This document shows, one piece after another, positions 13,506 to 24,419 of a stretch of DNA of 64,000 nt. The position numbers and the translations under genes were made by a program. The notes beneath the pieces are model-generated. The model saw only the letters and a program-made list of their open reading frames with translations. It had not been told where the DNA came from and searched no databases. Each line of letters opens with the position of its first letter. The first letter of the stretch is position 1. The stretch lies in contig JAJEKV010000094.1 of assembly GCA_021234155.1 (NCBI GenBank), positions 3,020,535-3,084,534 of the forward strand. The letters run 5' to 3'. Origin of the DNA: Isoetes taiwanensis. Taxonomy: Eukaryota; Streptophyta; Lycopodiopsida; Isoetales; Isoetaceae.

Positions 13506-15698
13506 ATGGCAGCTGGTCATGCATCTACATTAGGCGGCGCCGGTGGCCATGCATCTACATCCGGCGCCGCCGGTGGTCATGCATCATCATCTGGGCGTGC
13601 GCGGGCATCGCGTGGTCATGGCAGGGCCACGGGGGTTGCAGCAGCACGTGGTGGAAGAATTGTATGTCAAAATACTGGTGGTCGAAGGAGAGGTCCTGAG
13701 TGGGGATTTGTGAAGAAATTTGGTCAGAATGAGTGGCAATGTGTGTTTTGTGGGTACACGTCAATAAATGGATCTGCAACAAGAATTGGAGCTCATATTT
13801 TAGGGACTCTAAAATTGGGGTGCAAACTTGTACGGCATCTGCTGACATACGACAAGATGCAATTGAAGTGTTGGGTCAAAAAAAGAACATCAGCAGAAAA
13901 ACACAACCAAGAGATAGTCAAGGACTGTCACTGTGCCAAGCCGAAGAGATCAATTACACCACCCCTCCTGCAGCGCCAATATACCAACCAGAGGGTGGAC
14001 TAGGGTCGATAGGAGGGTTAAGTACGGGCGAAAAAAGAATGGCAGAGACAATTGAAATAGTGGGAAGACAGACTAAGCAACAGAGTGTTGACCAGTGTTT
14101 AACATCAGAGCAACTGAAGAAGATGCAATTGAAGGTTGTAGAGGCATTTTTATATATCGGATTGTCTCCACATGTCTTAGAACACAAAGCAATGAAAGAA
14201 GCCTTCCTCCACCAGCTGCCAATGCCATTGCCTAAACTTGTTGCTCAAGGACTGGTTTTCATAGCACACTTGGTTCAAAGATCCCATTTAAAAGGCCCGT
14301 CATCTTGTGAAATTCATCACAAAGAAGCCGGCAATTTATGTCATATACAAGTCATTACGTCAGAAGGCCCTAGCACTCATGAATCCTGGCCAGACTCGGT
14401 TTGGTTCCAATTACATTTGTCTTGAAAGAGTGCTTAGGTGTCGCGACCCGATTATCTCAACCTTCAACCATACAGACTTCTTTGAATGGGAGAGGAGGCA
14501 GAAAGGAAAAAAGGCATCAAAACACCGGCAACAAGCCGCTGCCCTTCGAGAAATGCTTGGGCGGGAGACATTTTGGAAAGGCATAAAGAATGTTGTGAGG
14601 TGCATGCAACCTGTTTGTCATGCCATTAAAACCCTTGATTCTTCGAAGGCAAGTACTGGCAAGGTGGAGGTGTTGGCACTCGATACAATCGTTCCTAGAA
14701 CGTGACGGGCTCAACTCACCCTTAAACAATGCCAAGCGCGCAGCATTGCTTAGGGACTTCATTGTACGATGGAAGAAGTTGTACAATGACCTTCATGGTG
14801 TCGCACATGCCTTAGACCCACACAACCACGATATGGACCAGCATACAGATAAAGAAGTTATGGGTTCCTTGAAGACGATTGCAAAAATGTATTATCCTAA
14901 CAGCTCGGACTATAAGGTTTTCATTGCCGAGTTAACCGAATACCAGAACTTAAGTGGAAGGTGGGCAGATGAAGAGCTTCACGACGCACTGGAGAGTCAT
15001 AAGAAGAAACTAAATATGGAATCTTATGCATGGTGGCAAGCCCACGGACATGTTACTGATACATTATACAGGCCCTTGCAATGACTATCCTCTCCTTGGT
15101 ATCCTCCAATAGTGCAAGTGAGAGGAATTGGAGTGCCTATAAGTACATACATAGTGTCACACGAAATCGCCTGTTGCATAAGAAGGCTGACAAACTTGTA
15201 TATAGCTTCTCAAATTGGCGGTTTTTGAATCGCAACAGTGGTGCAGCCGTAGTCGATAAGCTACAGTTTCCTTTCATGGAAGCAGATTTCGAAGTGGAAG
15301 AGGACAGCTTCGAAGACAGTGAGGACGAGCTGCTTGCAGTAAATGCTGCCAACCATGTTGATGAGGACATTCAACGTACCCATTTTGTCGATGCCGAAGA
15401 TGATTTATATGAGAACATGTTCTCGGACGAGTCAGACGACAGCGAAGATACAGAAGAGGAGTCTGATACAGAAAGGCCAGGTGCAAGTAATACAGGAGAT
15501 CCCCTTGAGGACTTAACTGTACGTGATCCAACGGACTCTCCAATGCCAATTACCCTGACAAACAGGCAACGTGTCAGAAGAAACACATCTCGAGGACGTT
15601 GCAGTAAAGGAAAGGGCCAGAGGAGGTTGAACCTAGGCCAGCAGGCAGAAGAGGACGGAACCCCGGATGATGAAACTGATGAAGATGGTGCTGTCTAG
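13506..15698 (+). pseudogene. Broken hAT-type transposase gene (BED finger to dimerisation domain)
   Basis: A once single transposase is spread over at least four frame switches (13506-13870, then to 14290, 14307-14700, 14620-15084, 15081-15698). In order it shows: an N-terminal Gly/Ala/His/Ser repeat (GGHAST-type unit three times); a BED-type zinc finger (W-x-C-x2-C with a following R and H, about 13730-13800); a stretch ending near FLYIGLSPHVLE; the central block around NPGQTRFGSNYICLERVL and FWKGIKNVV; an alpha-helical block; and the C-terminal dimerisation motif SASERNWSAYKYIHSVTRNR with the following WRFL. An acidic tail and basic end follow. The catalytic part of the DUF659 region is missing around 14200-14330. 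hAT proteins normally act by DNA cut-and-paste; this copy cannot encode one polypeptide. No element termini were identified. Confidence 0.8.
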
Positions 15699-16102
15699 AA
15701 AGATGATGTGATGAGTATCTTCAGCCTATTGTAACCGTGCATGAGGATTTTCAAACTATTGTAACCATTCTGGCACTATCAATAAAAAGTAAAGTTTTTT
15801 GTTATAAGTTTTTGTCTTCTATATATTTTGTTACCGTGTTTTATGTTTCATTCATGTATAATGGTTCTTGTCATTTTAACAATTCGTCACTTCGTTCCAT
15901 GTTTCTTTACTGCCTTGACATCGTGGTTATCACCATCACCTCAATCGACCTAAGTGCCTTGAGAAATCTCCCTCCCATCAAGACCGGCTCGACTTCCGTT
16001 GCTGCTTACCCCTTCGCATGCCACAGAATCTTGTTGATGAGAAGTAATCTACGCATGCCAAGGGGTCAAACGGCCACGGATCAATCGAGCCGATCTTAAT
16101 GG

Positions 16103-16342
16103 GGGGTAAAAGAATGCTAGGGTGTCTAAAAAAAATGCCCTTACATTACGTATAATGTAGGATAATGTAGGCACCTATTATTGTTTTCTTTTTTAATTAA
16201 AGTTGGTTGGGATATGGAATCATTGGGATTAGCCACGTCACCCATTCGAAATTATGGGAGGCGGTGGTTATGTATTTGAAATGTGATACATCTCTTACTC
16301 TACATTTGGCCAAATGTAGGACACCCTAGCATTCTTTTACCC
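16103..16342. mobile_element. ~240-bp MITE with 23-bp perfect inverted ends
   Basis: 16104-16126 (GGGTAAAAGAATGCTAGGGT plus three bases) is the exact reverse complement of 16320-16342. The flanks read AATGG(G) before and TGGGACGAG after. The related module at about 16990-17010 has an uninterrupted GATGGAGATGAAG, so the insertion is bounded by a 3-4-bp target duplication, TGG or TGGG (the G-run makes the edge ambiguous). Size, G-rich ends and short duplication suit a PIF/Harbinger (Tourist-like) MITE. It encodes nothing. Confidence 0.85.
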
Positions 16343-16598
16343 TGGGACGAGATTTCACAAGATACATGATCCACTGTTGATGATTATGTGTCACTGTGTT
16401 CCATTACCTCCGTCGACCGTAGTGTCTTGAGAACCCTCCCCAGATCAGATTCGTCTCGACTTCCGTTGCTGCTTGCCTCTTCGCATGCCATAGAATATTG
16501 CTGATGAGAAGTAATCTACGCATACCAAGGGGCCAAACAGCCACGGACTAGTTGAAATGAATCTGATCCTGAAGAGGATTCATAAGATACATGATCCA

Positions 16599-16815
16599 CA
16601 TCGTCCCATCCATTGGATAGGTAAGGCGTATCTCCGGTACGCCAAATTGGCATTTGAATACCTAATGGGTTTACACATGCTCTGAATACCTAATGGGTTT
16701 ACATGGCAGGTGCCGCCCAAAGGAATGGAGGTACAAATTATAGGTCCTTATGGCATTCAAATGCCAATTTGGCATACCAGAATTACGCCTTACCTATCCA
16801 GTGGATGGGACGATG
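16599..16815. mobile_element. 217-bp MITE with ~60-bp imperfect inverted ends
   Basis: The left end begins CATCGTCCCATCCATTGGAT and continues GGTAAGGCGTA to CCAAATTGGCATTTGAAT; the reverse complement of the right end matches over about 60 bp with a handful of mismatches. The middle contains a direct repeat of TACCTAATGGGTTTACA. It sits between two copies of the local module. The target duplication is unclear. Strong self-complementarity predicts a long hairpin transcript. Confidence 0.8.
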
Positions 16816-17222
16816 TTAAGCATCATTATGGCATAGAATTAATGGACTGTGCCTTGAGAGACTTCACCCCTCATCGAAACCGGCTTGACTTCCGTTGTTG
16901 ATTGCCCCGCATGCCACAGAATCTTGCTGATGAGAAGTAATCTACGCATGCCAAGGGGCCAAACAGCCATGGACCGGTCGAGCCGATTTCGATGGAGATG
17001 AAGTCTCGCAAGAGGCACGATCCACTGTTGATGATTACGATGTACTCTCTCGTTAAGAAAGGTTCACAGGATACGGTCTAGAAGATGCGGTGGTCAAGGA
17101 AGGTTCACACATGATCGACTGTATTGTTCATACAAAGTGGCCTATCGCATGGCAAGAACCATCAGTTGCCTCAAGGAATATCAGAGTAAAAGCATCGCGC
17201 ATTCCCAAATCTTGCTTTCACG

Positions 17223-17276
17223 CCTCTTTGAACAATGGAACTTAGAATGTAAACTAAGCTACATTGCCCAAAGAGG
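17223..17276. repeat. Interrupted hairpin, first of a related pair
   Basis: CCTCTTTG at 17223-17230 pairs with CAAAGAGG at 17269-17276. Inside it, CAATG pairs with CATTG and CTTAG with CTAAG. The right half shares AACTAAGCTACATTG with the hairpin at 17541-17597. Confidence 0.65.
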
Positions 17277-17321
17277 TGGGGAAAGAAAGATTGGGAAGTC
17301 ACGCCGAAGGGGACGCGTCCT

Positions 17322-17450
17322 CTAATTTCAAGTCATAGTGCTGCTCGAGGTTCTCCATCAATAGCAGGAGTTAGGATATTCCATGATTTGGTGCCTAATA
17401 GCCGCTATATGGATGGACAAAGCCCAGGCACCACTTTGGCTTGAAATTAG
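17322..17450. mobile_element. Possible 129-bp MITE
   Basis: CTAATTTCAAGTCATAGTG (17322-17340) pairs with the reverse complement of 17432-17450 at 16 of 19 positions. The interior has no coding capacity. No target duplication was confirmed, so it could also be a simple inverted repeat. Confidence 0.5.
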
Positions 17451-17540
17451 GGTACGCTCTCACCTCTGACGTCATAGCACCTTACATACGAGAACTTTTA
17501 CCTCTAGAACGAACGATTTCTGCTCCACTTCCCATTTAGA

Positions 17541-17597
17541 GCCTCTTTGTGTAATATAACCTAGCAAAGTAACTAAGCTACATTGACACAGAGAGGC
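17541..17597. repeat. Hairpin, second of a related pair
   Basis: GCCTCTTTGTGT pairs with ACACAGAGAGGC with one mismatch across a 33-nt loop that contains AACTAAGCTACATTG, the same word as in the hairpin at 17223-17276. The two are probably copies of one short element. Confidence 0.65.
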
Positions 17598-17762
17598 CCC
17601 AAAAGAGAGCGAGAGCAAAGCTCGCTCTTCCTAAAGGAGGTAACAAGAATTTCGAGAAATCTATATTGTTTGCCACGGACAATACAAGCCTGGTGAGTTG
17701 ACAACCATTCGAGAGGGTCGCGCTCTAGGCTTACTCCCTTTTCTATTATTCTATTTGAATAA

Positions 17763-17816
17763 TCTAAAGTGCCACCTAAAATGAGTGAGCGAGCTCATCC
17801 TAGGGGGCACTTTAGA
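17763..17816. repeat. 54-bp hairpin
   Basis: TCTAAAGTGCC at the left pairs with GGCACTTTAGA at the right. Inner segments CCTA/TAGG and ATGAG/CTCAT extend the stem around a TGAGCGAG loop. This is an almost continuous stem of about 20 bp. Confidence 0.75.
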
Positions 17817-17909
17817 TACATCAAACAGGACAAACAAGAAAAGAATAAGCCAGGGTGAAAGAGATGACAATTAGTCCACTAATCTCAATTGGAATCTGTC
17901 CCTCTACAT

Positions 17910-17975
17910 CAGGCCCTTCTTTTCAGTGATCACCATGGTTTTATCTACTATGATGTTCAAAGAAAAGAAGGCCTG
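17910..17975. repeat. Inverted repeat of ~14 bp
   Basis: CAGGCCCTTCTTTTC (17910-17924) pairs with GAAAAGAAGGCCTG (17962-17975) with one unmatched base. A direct repeat AGAGGTCCAGA(T/C)GTC follows at about 17980-18010. Together with the neighbouring hairpins it forms an inverted-repeat cluster from 17.2 to 18.0 kb. Confidence 0.65.
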
Positions 17976-18435
17976 ACTAGAGGTCCAGATGTCCTAGAGG
18001 TCCAGACGTCAAATATATTGCATGTGCAGATGTTTTGACTCACTCGCATACTTAACTATTACACAAACAACTCAATGCGGTAACGCAACCCCCAAAATTC
18101 TATTAAGACAAACAAATCCTCATCAACGAACGTCATCTGAAATCTTAGGGAAAAATATAAAAAAAAAAATAATGTAGATAGAAGTGTATTCAAAGCTCAT
18201 AGTTTTAAGTAACCGTCCTGATCCTCCACCACCAAGCCTGGACCAGGGTTCACCCAACCCCGCGGGCCCATGAGCCGGAGGCGTGCTTGGTTAATATCCG
18301 TACATCCTCACCTTCACGCGGTTCTTTCACCTCCTCCAAAGGTCCATCTCACGCTTGGCTTTGAATGCATGAGCCATTCCGTTCCTCCCCGCGAAAGCAA
18401 TCGAGGTGGTAAGGAGGGCATCGCGTGATTGCATG

Positions 18436-19035
18436 TTAAGCCGCGACATACCGCCCCGTTATAATATATCCATCCTCTGCGGGGACGTAATCCACGCCCA
18501 TCATCCAATCCAACAAATACCTCAAATCACGGGCGATGTCCACATCCCAAGGCATACCAACCAACTTTGGGTCAAATTGTCCACACAACCTTGACAATAT
18601 TTGTAGTCCCCATTCTTTACATCTTCCCACCGGCTCATATAGGTATTCGGAGGGAGGTATGCAATACCGCTCCTTTGAGACTCTAAGGGGATCGAATCTA
18701 AGGCTCTAGTCAAACCGCAAGATATGCTCATTGTCTACTCAACACCGTGTTTTCCCTACCCAAAGCCGCTAGTTGATTCTTTTTGTGGTTCATGCGCTAA
18801 TTCCGCAGCCCATCTTGTCGCTTGAGCATTTGCAACGGTCTTTTTAAGCACAAGTTCTCCTCGATAGAGTAAGATTTTGACTTCTTTCTTTCTCTGCTGA
18901 GCCTTCAAATCTACCTCTTACATCGCACTGCACTTTGCCGCATAACCCCGCCACATCTAAAAGTTTTATGGCATCTAGAAGCAAATAAGTTATAGTTACG
19001 GGTTCATCACCAAGAGCGCTTTCAGAATCGTTCAT
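18436..19035 (-). pseudogene. Unidentified coding remnant, minus strand
   Basis: Read on the minus strand, about 18680-18436 gives a conserved-looking peptide containing FDPKLVGMPWDVDIARDLRY and WMMGVDYVPAEDGY, ending in ITGRYVAA and a stop. A second frame upstream overlaps it (AYLPPNTYMSRWEDV), so a frameshift is likely. About 19035-18844 is also open (GDEPVTITYLLLDAIKLLD). Residue composition is unlike random AT-rich translation. I do not recognise the family. These pieces may be remnants of one gene, or of a transposon polyprotein, together with the fragment at 19203-19451. Confidence 0.4.
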
Positions 19036-19202
19036 GAGCTTCTCTCTCTTGCTGCTACCACTACCCCTTCCTTGTTTCTATTTTCTGCTAGCATATCCCC
19101 TTTCACAATCTCATAATACACTTGCTTGGCAAACGTCTTGCTGAATTCATGGTTTTTTATCATCGTTCCTTTCACTTGAACCCACCTCTCCAAAGCTTTA
19201 GC

Positions 19203-19451
19203 TCAGACTTCAGGGATCTTGTAGTCGTATGCTTTATACTTGCCTGCTCTTCTACTTGGCCAGTCGGCGTCAAACTGTTTGGCGTCTATATTAGCCTCGA
19301 TATCCTCATAATCCGCTCCATGCAGGCAACAACATGGGCCCATGTCACATGCAACTCCATGCACCTCTGTAATTGTGACACCTTCTTTCTTGGCCACTTC
19401 TGCCATTGCCCTCAGCCTCAACAGCTCTTTTGCACAGTCGAAACATCCCAC
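19203..19451 (-). pseudogene. Unidentified coding remnant (Cys-containing C-terminal piece)
   Basis: An open minus-strand frame reads through AEVAKKEGVTITEVHGVACD, DMGPCCCLHGADYEDIEANI and FDADWPSRRAGKYKAYDYKI to a natural stop. The regular charge pattern and the CCC cluster suggest a real former C-terminus rather than noise. Downstream on the same strand lie the other remnants at 18.4-19.0 kb. Family unknown; a transposon gag or polyprotein tail is one possibility. Confidence 0.4.
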
Positions 19452-19825
19452 AGACCAAGATCAAAAACAAAGACCAAGCCATATAACAACTGATCCACGT
19501 GGATTATCAAACTTGTGCGCTCCCTGCACGTGGGATCTGCCCCATTGCCACCCCACACACCCGGAGGTACCACGTGGCAGAGTGTGATTGAAGGAAATGA
19601 GAGACTAGGCCCTCGGTTTTTTTTTTTTTTGGGCGGGAGATAGGAAATTTTTTTCACTTTTTCAAATTTGGCATGCTTCTCAAGAAATGCAATATGAAGG
19701 TCATAATAAGGTCTTTTTCAAGAATTCTTTTTTTTCATATGGAATCTTTTTTGATGCTCTACAAGATAGAAGAATCTTTTTGCAAAAAAAAAGCATCTTG
19801 ATTTTTAGCTAAAAATGAAGCTAAT
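19452..19825. other. Non-coding stretch with T-run
   Basis: Contains a 14-bp T-run at about 19617-19631 and AT-rich sequence. No gene or element end was recognised. Confidence 0.4.
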
Positions 19826-20055
19826 TTTGATGATGTGGCAAGGTTATGGAATGATGTGGCAAATAGGTGATGACATGGCACAATGAGGTGATGATGTGGC
19901 AAGCAAGGTGGCAAAAGATATTTTTTCTAATCAAAACTTTTTGTGATGTGGTGATGAGGTGGATGACACGTATATGGTGAGGTGGATGTACTTGGGTGAT
20001 GATGTGGATGACATTTGGCTTTTTGTAGATGATGTGGATGATTTGGCATAATATT
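19826..20055 (+). repeat. Degenerate GATGATGTGG minisatellite
   Basis: The words GATGATGTGGCA, GATGACATGGCA, GAGGTGGATGA and GATGATGTGGATGA recur about a dozen times with irregular 10-25-bp spacing. No single period fits, so this is a degenerate simple repeat. The open minus-strand frame is just the repeat translated (His/Ile-rich). Confidence 0.75.
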
Positions 20056-20249
20056 TGGCACTTGTGCACATACACATTAGAATTTGCTTTTTCAAAATTG
20101 TCCTCAATCTTGTTGCTTGATTAGCTCATGCACACATGTGTCAATCCAAATATTAGCCAAAGGTATATATCATGACATGGCTCTTCTATGCTGCCAAAAT
20201 GTGCTAGCACCCACCTATCACACTAATTCAATATTTTGGTGGAACCTAT

Positions 20250-21290
20250 TCTTATGGGGTTGAAGTCCGAGGCCCAATCATATCCCTGGCTACATAAAAT
20301 GAACTGGAGCAGGTACAGAAAGCCTTTATAGCTCAGGCACTTGGGGTGAAATCTACAATATCAGATCCTTTTGTAGGAGATAAGTTTCTTATCTCTATAA
20401 CAGACCCCACTCGACCGTCACATTATCTACTTTTAGAAAGTAATTGGCATGCACAACGATCGCCTCCCCAACCTGGCCTATACCATAGCCACAGCTCCAT
20501 AGCGCCTCAAGACCTTCTATAAGAAGAGGCAACCTCAGCGGGTCTCCCTATGGAATGTTCAAGAGCACCGGTGCATACACATTAAAACTAAAGAGGATCA
20601 CCATCACTTATATGATAATACTTCGATACTTGCTTCCTCAACAAGCTTTGGGATGCTAATGCGCGTACTACAAGCTTCAGATTCATTCCATGCTCACACA
20701 GCCTCTAATTTGAGACAAGGAGATGGGCTCGAAAGGCGCGTGAGGGTAGAATTTGTCAGTGTTGCCAAGAGGGCACCATTGAAGATGAAAGTCAAACTCT
20801 GCTGAAATTCCAGCATTTAGCCACATGCAAGCTAGATATGTTGGGTTGATCCTTCCTAATTAGTCGCTCTATGTGCTGCTTTATACAAATTTATAGGTTT
20901 GCTAAGAAATTATCTCCAAGACATCATGGATGCAAGCATTCAGTCAGTTATGTTCTCAGATGCTGCACTGAGATTTATGTCTCATAAAGTATCATTGTAT
21001 AGTCTCTCAGCGTACCTATTACTGCCAAATCTGAGCAGTAATATGCTTGCTGTATTCCTTATTTGGGCTCCATAGACCAATTGGTCTCCGTGGGCAATAG
21101 AAATCAAATTCATTTTGTTGAAGAAATCTTCATGAGCATTTCAAAAAATTATCATGCATTACTCATAAATGTCATTTTGCACCTAACCTTTTCTACCATA
21201 AATATTGTTGAAGGAAAAAACAAAGGGTCTCCTCACAAAGCCTACCATTACCCCCAAAAAAAAAAAAACAAAAAACAAAAACAAAGATTG
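20250..21290 (+). mobile_element. LINE 3' fragment with A-rich tail
   Basis: Around 20740-20850 one frame reads RICQCCQEGTIEDESQTLL followed by a H and C, the zinc-binding pattern (C-x2-C...H...C) seen after the reverse transcriptase in plant LINEs. The upstream sequence is frameshifted. About 400 bp downstream an A-rich run at 21250-21288 looks like a poly(A) tail. A diverged relative lies at 46080-46720. Reverse transcriptase is absent, so this is a 5'-truncated, decayed copy; the left boundary is approximate. Confidence 0.5.
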
Positions 21291-22608
21291 CCACACCAAT
21301 GTAGCAGTTGTAATGCTAGTAAATGTTAATTAGGTACTTTGGGGGGATTAAATAAAATTTTACTACTACATTACAAAATTCTATCTCATTTTACTCCCTT
21401 TTTGTGCAAGAAAAGGGAAATCTTTGAAGAAGATTCCTTTTGATCCTATTTGGATGATTTGATCTCTTTTATTTTGCAATCTTGTTAATATTGTTGATAT
21501 GTCAACTTGATGATGGCATTCGAGCTAACACTAATTACAACTTATAGACAACATTCTACAAGTCTTGAGGGGCATTTAAAGAAGACCTTCGCAACATCAT
21601 TCACTGAAAGCATATAATTAAGACCATTATAAGAATAAAATCGTCTTCCACACAGATGAAACAACCACCCAACTGACCACAATAAAAAGCTAACACGAAT
21701 TATCAACACAAGAATCCTTGACGAGAATGTTTGAAGTCCAAGAAAATTTATACAAGCAACCTCGCTCTTGGGCAACAATCTGAACATGAAATCCAATTGG
21801 CAAGAATTAACCAGAAACCTCTGGAGCAGGTGTTATCATAAAAGTTCGACCTTGATAAGTACCAATACCTATGCTATGTGAGAATTTATGGCATTCCTCT
21901 CCTATAAACTTTCAATTATTTCGTTTCGTATTTGGGGACAGTATTTCACTCATAGTTTGGGCTAAATTTCAGGGGTATATGTATGGAAATTCGTATGTTC
22001 AGGGTATTTTTTGAAGTAGTTTGAGCTGCTTGCTGGCGGGGGATGGGTTCTCTGGTTCTTAGGGAATTGGTGTTGGATTGTTGAGTGCATGGTTCTAAAA
22101 TAGAAGGAGAAAGGTCCGTAGCTTGGATGCAGATTGGGTGGACAAGTCATGGGGGCATGCCGATGTAATCGGGTGCTGGGTGTGTCATGGAGGATGCTGG
22201 TGAGTCCTGTCTGTAATTTCTTTCTGTGAGTAGGATTTGTATGGTTGTGATTGGAATTGAGCATGGAAACAGAGGTTTTAGAGAAGGAATTGGGCCTCTG
22301 TACGCTTTTTAGCACGTGATGCCGATAGGTTGTGAATAGACCGAGAAGAGCTCCAGTGTGGGTTCCGGATCCTGCTGTTGGTATGTTTCTTAGGCTGTTG
22401 TTGTTGAACTCGGCTAGAGCAAGTCGAGCTGTGAATTGGCCGCCGATCCTAGTTTTTATTGTGGAGCAGAGATATTGTTACAGAGTCCAGGAATGGGAGA
22501 TATATGTCGGCTCTGTGCTGCATAGTTTCTGATAGGCAGAGAGCCGAATACAAGGAAAAGCAGGGGATTTTGATCCATGGCAGATATTTCCTGATGCGAA
22601 TAGAGGTA
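21291..22608. other. Non-coding stretch, no gene seen
   Basis: AT-rich to mixed composition. Long-looking frames (such as minus 21962-22315) are rich in His, Thr and Pro with no family character and are probably chance. Nothing else found. Confidence 0.4.
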
Positions 22609-22673
22609 TTGGGCTTTGTTAGAGGTTCTGGTGAGGCCGGTATGGCCTTGGAGGTTCGATTCCTCCAGCCCAG
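22609..22673 (+). other. Compact tRNA-like fold (65 nt)
   Basis: A 7-bp acceptor-type stem (22609-22615 with 22667-22673, one G-T pair) encloses an 18-nt linker containing GTTAGAGG (a D-loop-like word), a 5-bp hairpin AGGCC-GGTAT-GGCCT, and a perfect T-arm GGAGG-TTCGATT-CCTCC that includes a B box. D and anticodon arms are missing, so it is not a normal tRNA. Confidence 0.6.
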
Positions 22674-22981
22674 CTTATTGGCGATTTATCCAAATTTTTA
22701 TCTTCTTTGGTTGGATGCAGATCTGTATCGCCATAGTTTGAGTGGAGGCCAGGCAATGTCTTGTCTCAAGCTTGATCGATTGAGACCATGGTTTAAAATT
22801 TTCCAATGTAGACCATAGGAAATGGCATGTGTTTTTGGCAAAATGTTAGTGGCCGTGGATCTGGCACAATGCCACGAATATGCTACCCATCAATGGTCAG
22901 AATTGAGACGAGGAAAAAACTGATAGAGAAAGGAAAATAAAGGTATGGTAAGAGGTGGATATAGGTTTTGGATGGTTTAAA

Positions 22982-23250
22982 GGGGGTTCAAATATTCTTA
23001 CCCTGGATTTGGTGATTCCATCGTGGTGAATACTCTCCCGCGGAATCACAGACCCTCCGGGAACGGGATCCGTTCCGGAGGCTCCGTTATCCGTATCTGA
23101 CAACGTCAGGTGTACCTTCTGATGGATCCCAGCCATCCGTCTGTAGGGTCCATCCTGGCCGTCCGTTTTATACCATCCGGCGGAATCACATCCGCAAAAT
23201 ACCGCCGGGCGGAATCACCGCTCTGTTATTCCATGCGAGGAATCACTATC
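22982..23250 (+). repeat. Left terminal inverted repeat of the long-TIR element
   Basis: Reverse complement of 25468-25666 plus 30583-30638, with an extra GAATCACAGACCCTCCGG-type segment near 23050 that is absent from the right arm. It contains several GGAATCAC words like the iterons at 25286-25545. Confidence 0.75.
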
Positions 23251-24144
23251 CAGAATATTTCAGTAAAAATTCAAATTTTTGACGTTGTTGTGGGAGGTGT
23301 TTCAGCTAGTGCCGGCTATGGCCGCTTGCTCTGGCGATGGCGATTGAACAGGCTATCTTCCTTCTTTTCTTGTTCTTGTTGACGAATCCAAAAATCCCAG
23401 CCGTGATTTGCCTTGCTATTGGATTAGATTTCTGGTGCAGAGTTTGAGCTTTGAAGAAGGAATGGCTATGACAGATTCTTCTCCGCCACGGTAAAGACAT
23501 GGGTTCTGCAAATCCGGCATGGTTTCAGCAGGGTTCTGCAAATCCGGCATGGTTTCATCAGGGTTTATGCAGGTTTTTTAAAGCTTTTGGTTCTGTTCCG
23601 GTAGCGGAAGCTTGCTTATGGAGTTTTCCAGTTTTGCATCAAACATCTGTCTTGCATCCAGACCAGGTAAGTCTGCGGCCATATTGGCATCCCATAAATC
23701 CGACCAGCCTATTTTCGGCATGGAAGTATCTGTGGCAAGGCCTTTTGCTATGAAATCCATTTGTTCTCTGGAATTTTATACATGCAATAATTTAGGGCCA
23801 GTCTCTTTTGATCGCAACCATAGCATGCTGGCGCTACTGTGGCCGATTTGGCTTATACAGGCCTAAAAGGCATTTTCGGATTTGCCATCTGTTGGATTCT
23901 GGGAACAAACTCCCCATGAGCTTGGTTGGCAGAGCTTGGTTCTTGATCTGGATTCAGCAAAAAATGAAAGCCATACATTTTATTGAAGGTGGAACTTGCC
24001 GATTTGCTCTAAGAAGCAATTATTACTATGAATTTGCTCTGAGTTGGAGCTTTACAGGTATTTTTTACCCTGAAAAAACAGCAAAAGCTTGGACAAAGGC
24101 GGATGATCCTGTTCCTTATTTCTTATTCTTGTTTTAAAGCGCCC

Positions 24145-24187
24145 ATGGCATTGCCGATATTGGCAAGGGATTCAAATCCCCATCCAT
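24145..24187 (+). other. Compact tRNA-like fold, copy 1
   Basis: An imperfect terminal stem (ATGGCAT/ATCCAT) encloses the hairpin TGCC-GATATT-GGCA and a T-arm-like GGGATTCAAATCCCC with one mismatch. It belongs to the internal duplication; copy 2 is at 24377-24419. Confidence 0.5.
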
Positions 24188-24376
24188 AAAAATTCTGTGC
24201 AAATCCGGCATGGTTTCAGCAGGGCTTATGCAGGTTTTTTAAAGCTTTTGGTTCTGTTCCGGTAGAGAAAGCTTGCTTATGGAGTTTGAGCTCATTTTTG
24301 CTGAAAAAACAACAAAAGCTTGGACAAAGGCGAATGATCCTGTTCCTTATTTCTTATTCTTGTTTTAAAAGCGCCC

Positions 24377-24419
24377 ATGGCATTGCCGATATTGGCAAGG
24401 GGTTCAAATCCCCATCCAT
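24377..24419 (+). other. Compact tRNA-like fold, copy 2
   Basis: Same arrangement as the copy at 24145 but with a perfect T-arm, GGGG-TTCAAAT-CCCC, next to the hairpin TGCC-GATATT-GGCA. GGTTCAAATCC matches a Pol III B box. No D or anticodon arm. Confidence 0.55.

Larger units (their letters stand above)
15930..17060. repeat. Three diverged copies of a ~240-bp module
   Basis: A block containing GACTTCCGTTGCTGCTT, then GATGAGAAGTAATCTACGCAT and CCAAGGGG(T/C)CAAAC(G/A)GCCA, then a GATCCACTGTTGATGATTA tail, appears at about 15938-16395 (interrupted by the first MITE), 16395-16600 and 16850-17045. The second and third copies are separated by another MITE. Copies differ by roughly 10-20 percent by eye. 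No protein reading is consistent among them. Confidence 0.75.

Noticed and set aside
21962-22315. 117-codon His/Thr/Pro-rich minus-strand frame
   Set aside because: Composition reflects translating GT-rich sequence in the antisense frame; no family motif, splice sites or conservation clue.
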